64,000 bases of DNA, from positions 248,001 to 312,000 of the forward strand of contig NZ_FQUP01000003.1 in assembly GCF_900129325.1 (NCBI RefSeq), written 5' to 3'. Position numbers and translations under genes: made by a program. How positions within the stretch are numbered: position 1 is the stretch's first letter; every line of letters begins with the position of its first letter. The notes beneath the pieces are model-generated. The model saw nothing but the letters and a program-made list of their open reading frames with translations. It made no database searches and was not told where the DNA came from. Below are positions 61,880 to 64,000 of this stretch, one piece after another. Origin of the DNA: Kaistia soli DSM 19436. GTDB taxonomy: Bacteria; Pseudomonadota; Alphaproteobacteria; Rhizobiales; Kaistiaceae.

Positions 61880-62646
61880 GCCGGCAGCGCGATGCCAGAG
61901 ATTTCCGCGCAGATCGCGACGAGCCGATCTTGCAAGGCGGGATCATGGGCTTGCGGGTTCGCGCTCATCTGCTTCAGGTGGAAGAAATAGGCACCCGTCA
62001 CATCGGCATTCTCGTCATCGCCCGCCGCGAGCCAGGCCTGCGTCAGATGGGCCTGATTGATGTCATCAGGTGCGCTAGGACCGCCCATCTTTGTCGGCAC
62101 CCAGCCAGGTTCGAGCGCATTGGAGAAGACCTCCGGCCAGCGCCGCGCAATCGCGAAGGCGAGCATCGCATCATGCAGCTTGCTCTCGGCATAGGCGGCC
62201 GATCCGTTCCACCGCCGCGTTCTCCAGAGGATGTCGTCGAGGTTCGCGTCGGCGTGGCGATGCATGCCGGAGGAGAGATAGACGAGCCGCTTCGGCCGCT
62301 CGATCAACGCCGTCAGGATATAGGCCGACAGCGTGTTGATGGCAAAGACGCTCGGCAAGCCGTCGGCGGTGATCCGGTGGCTCTCGCGATAGCCGACGGC
62401 AGCGTTGTGGATCACCGCGTCGAACCGCCCGAGAGCATTGACCGCATCAGCCACGCCTTTGGCGCCCGCGATCGTCTCGAGATCACCGACCACAACCGAC
62501 TCGGCCTTTGGCAGAGCCGCCCGAGCGTCGTCGGCGCGGTCGGCGTTGCGGGCGTGCAGAACGACCTCATGACCCTGATCGACCAGGCGTTCGGCTGCCA
62601 TCAGTCCAAGTCCCATGGACGAGCCGGATATGAAGATGCGTGACAT
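61876..62646 (-). CDS. Short-chain dehydrogenase/reductase (SDR), classical type
   Basis: 256 residues. The cofactor loop is reduced to ISGSSMGLGL instead of TGxxxGxG, but NNAAVGY-like HNAAVGYRES and the catalytic YAESK (Tyr and Lys, about 148-152) are present. It uses NAD(P)(H) for a carbonyl/alcohol conversion. The ATG at 62646 is the start. It converges on the XRE gene, so with the extended SDR and the regulator it may form a small locus for one substrate. Confidence 0.9.
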   Translation of the reverse strand: MSRIFISGSSMGLGLMAAERLVDQGHEVVLHARNADRADDARAALPKAESVVVGDLETIAGAKGVADAVNALGRFDAVIHNAAVGYRESHRITADGLPSVFAINTLSAYILTALIERPKRLVYLSSGMHRHADANLDDILWRTRRWNGSAAYAESKLHDAMLAFAIARRWPEVFSNALEPGWVPTKMGGPSAPDDINQAHLTQAWLAAGDDENADVTGAYFFHLKQMSANPQAHDPALQDRLVAICAEISGIALPA

Positions 62647-62731
62647 GGAAAAGCTCACTGGGTTGGCGCCGGCCCTCCGCCGCAAAAGCGCGATGGCCGG
62701 ATCATCTCATTCAAGCACGACGATGTCGGAT

Positions 62732-62884
62732 TCACCTATCCACGAACATATGGCGCGGCGCGCCCTCGGCAAGGAACGGCAGGTATCGGGCAGCGAAATC
62801 CAAGCCTGCCAAACGCGTCTTTTCCCGATCGCCGGGCGGACCGCGCGCGCCGGTCGCACCGAAATAACGAACCGGTCCATCTGC
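62732..62884 (-). other. 50-codon open stretch in frame after the DUF1398 stop
   Basis: Directly after the TGA of the DUF1398 gene the same frame stays open for 50 codons and ends with TGA at 62732-62734. The predicted residues look coding-like (RYFGATGARGPPGD, then LDFAARYLPFLAEG), with no start codon near the beginning. It could be a readthrough tail, a decayed fusion partner, or chance. The rest of the 238-bp gap (62647-62731) shows nothing recognisable. Confidence 0.35.
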
Positions 62885-63286
62885 TCATTGCGGGAACAGC
62901 TCGACATGAGTCTCGGCAGTGCGGCCATAGTAGACCACGCGGCGACCGAGAAAGGAGACGAGGTAGCCGGCGCAACCGGCGGCCTTCACCTTCTCGCCAA
63001 AAGCCGCATAGGAATAATCGGGCGCGTTCCGCTGCGCCCACCGGACGAGGGCCTCGACTGCGTCGCCGTCAAAGACCGCGGCCACCGAACCGGCGGGATG
63101 CGGCATGTCGAAGTCGGCATTGTCGCCATCAGGCAGATAATAGGTCTGGCTGTTGCGGCGATAATCGACTGCGTAGCCCTCGAAGCCGGCATTGACCAAC
63201 TTGCCGATAATTTCCGGAAAGCTCAGCTTGCCTTCATGCGCTGCGTCGAGACAGAATTTGGCGATAGCACGTCGTTCCGCGTCCAT
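62885..63286 (-). CDS. DUF1398 family protein (YbcV-like)
   Basis: A 133-residue small cytoplasmic protein. The DUF1398 features GFEGYAVDYRRNSQTYYLPDG and the C-terminal AAGCAGYLVSFLGRRVVYYGR are visible. The family has no known enzymatic activity and turns up in many proteobacteria, often near regulators. It starts 43 bases after the MarR stop, on the same strand, so it may be in the same transcript and controlled by the MarR regulator. Confidence 0.85.
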   Translation of the reverse strand: MDAERRAIAKFCLDAAHEGKLSFPEIIGKLVNAGFEGYAVDYRRNSQTYYLPDGDNADFDMPHPAGSVAAVFDGDAVEALVRWAQRNAPDYSYAAFGEKVKAAGCAGYLVSFLGRRVVYYGRTAETHVELFPQ

Positions 63287-63329
63287 GCGCAGATCCTTTC
63301 CTGATAGAGAGATGTGAGAGATCGAGGGC

Positions 63330-63782
63330 TCAGTCGACCGGAATTGTCGCCAACCCGTGTTTGTCGATCAAAGCCCGCAGCAGGCCTCGAAACCGTTCGT
63401 GATCCTGGCGGCCGAGCGTCGCGAAAAACGCCGCGTCATTCTCATCGGCGAGCCGCGCGAGAAGTGGCACCTTTTCGGCGCCGGCGTCCGATACCGAAAG
63501 GGTGTGGGCGCGCTTGTCCTCCGCGTTGCCGACACGAACGATCAGCCCCTTTTCCAGCAGCCGATCGGCCAGTTTGCTGATCGCCCCTTTCGTCATGCCC
63601 ATCTTCCGGGCCAGCGCAGAAGGCGCGATGGCATCACCGCCATAAAGCGCGCGCAGCATGACCCACTCCGCCACGGTCACGCCTTCCCCCGCAACGCTGC
63701 GCGCGAACTCCTGCGACACGGCATTCGACACCATCCGAAGCAGATAGCCCGTATGGGCGTCGAGGTCTGAGACAGACGACAT
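63330..63782 (-). CDS. MarR family transcriptional regulator
   Basis: 150 residues. The winged helix is clear: VTVAEWVMLRALYGGDAI, then APSALARKMGMTKGAISKLADRLLEKGLI, and the wing VGNAEDKRAHTLSVSDAG. The dimerisation helices are at both ends. A near-perfect inverted repeat over its own promoter (63804-63844) indicates autorepression. The DUF1398 gene lies directly downstream on the same strand. Confidence 0.94.
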   Translation of the reverse strand: MSSVSDLDAHTGYLLRMVSNAVSQEFARSVAGEGVTVAEWVMLRALYGGDAIAPSALARKMGMTKGAISKLADRLLEKGLIVRVGNAEDKRAHTLSVSDAGAEKVPLLARLADENDAAFFATLGRQDHERFRGLLRALIDKHGLATIPVD

Positions 63783-63803
63783 GTCCGAGTCCGTAGCGAT
63801 GTG

Positions 63804-63844
63804 GTTGACTATGAAACTATATCGTCAAAAGTTTCCTAGTCAAC
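63804..63844. promoter_or_regulatory. MarR-type operator covering the promoter
   Basis: 15-base arms GTTGACTATGAAACT (63804-63818) and AGTTTCCTAGTCAAC (63830-63844), with one mismatch between them and an 11-base centre. The long near-perfect symmetry, over the -35 and -10 elements of the MarR gene, suits a MarR dimer or two dimers. Confidence 0.75.
63816..63843 (-). promoter_or_regulatory. Sigma70-type promoter of the MarR gene
   Basis: On the - strand, -35 TTGACT (63843-63838), a 16-base spacer and -10 TATAGT (63821-63816). It is the best -10/-35 pair in this part of the window and lies inside the inverted repeat, about 34 bases before the ATG. Confidence 0.75.
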
Positions 63845-63868
63845 CTGTGTGAGCATCGTCCGGCTGGC

Positions 63869-64000
63869 TCACGGGCCGGGTGTCCAGTTGGGCGGCGGAT
63901 TGTTGAACGGGTCCTGATCATGGAGCTGGCGCAGCACAACAGTGTTCTCGCGGATGGTCGAGAGGCGTAGATTGTTGGGGTTAAGCGCCAAGCTGGGATT
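63869..64000 (-). CDS. C-terminus of an unidentified protein, cut by the window edge
   Basis: The last 43 codons and the TGA stop (63869-63871) of a - strand gene that begins beyond the window. The C-terminal part is Pro/Asn-rich (DPFNNPPPNWTPGP) and the visible part begins NPSLALNPNNLRLS. Codon use fits a real gene. Family not recognised. Its stop lies 25 bases upstream of the MarR promoter. Confidence 0.55.
   Translation of the reverse strand, partial: NPSLALNPNNLRLSTIRENTVVLRQLHDQDPFNNPPPNWTPGP

Noticed and set aside
1-64000. CRISPR arrays, insertion sequences, integrases, phage genes, toxin-antitoxin pairs
   Set aside because: None seen: no regularly spaced repeats, transposase motifs, or att-like duplications in any gap examined.

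Overview
The window is high-GC DNA (third codon positions mostly G/C) from an alphaproteobacterium, most likely of the Hyphomicrobiales/Rhizobiales. The evidence is a NadQ-type regulator ahead of nadABC, many twin-arginine solute-binding proteins, a high density of ABC uptake systems, and neighbours typical of soil and rhizosphere alphaproteobacteria. I see no rRNA, tRNA, CRISPR array, insertion sequence or phage gene. It reads as a chromosomal or chromid catabolic region with a few housekeeping genes.

Layout. (1) 1-13007, + strand: a long catabolic run. It begins with a class III aminotransferase (5' end outside the window), a class II histone-deacetylase-like amidohydrolase and an aldehyde dehydrogenase, a trio that resembles acetylpolyamine breakdown. 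An 8-oxoguanine-deaminase-like amidohydrolase follows, then a NitT/TauT-type ABC importer with a fused double permease, a VOC protein, the binding protein, an Old Yellow Enzyme, an aldo/keto reductase, a nucleoside hydrolase and a lone ECF S component. A strong bidirectional terminator closes this run. (2) 13100-17445, -: an RND multidrug efflux pair (adaptor and pump) with an unusual inverted repeat in its leader. (3) 17661-22079, -: nadQ-nadA-nadB-nadC with two NadQ-like boxes before nadA. (4) 22283-27377: a signalling cluster with a receiver-PP2C phosphatase, a single-domain receiver, a large hybrid histidine kinase and a DUF3365 haem-motif sensor protein. (5) 27570-31096: a RarA/MgsA C-terminal-like protein, a glycogen-debranching-family enzyme and YjbQ.

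(6) 31145-42677: a seven-gene - strand operon for an amide or peptide compound (nitrilase-type hydrolase, amidase, Dpp/Opp-type ABC importer with fused ATPases, M20 amidohydrolase), divergent from a TetR regulator and an amidohydrolase. (7) 42728-46236: a GH51 arabinofuranosidase and its ArsR-like regulator, sharing a TATCA-N7-TGATA palindrome, then a 5-formyltetrahydrofolate cyclo-ligase-like protein. (8) 46265-60026: the most interesting locus. A hydantoin-racemase-like protein, a polyamine-type ABC importer, a HyuA-like protein and two tandem DUF917 proteins lie next to a MalT-like LuxR regulator. They are divergent from a nitroreductase and an M19 dipeptidase, with an 18-bp palindrome between the two units. 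It probably imports and opens a cyclic amide (hydantoin, thiohydantoin or cyclic dipeptide). (9) 60065-64000: two Rossmann oxidoreductases flanking an XRE/MmyB-type regulator, a DUF1398 protein, a MarR regulator with a clear promoter-operator, and the C-terminus of a gene cut by the window edge.

Functions come from motifs read by eye. No database search was run, so substrate assignments are inferences.
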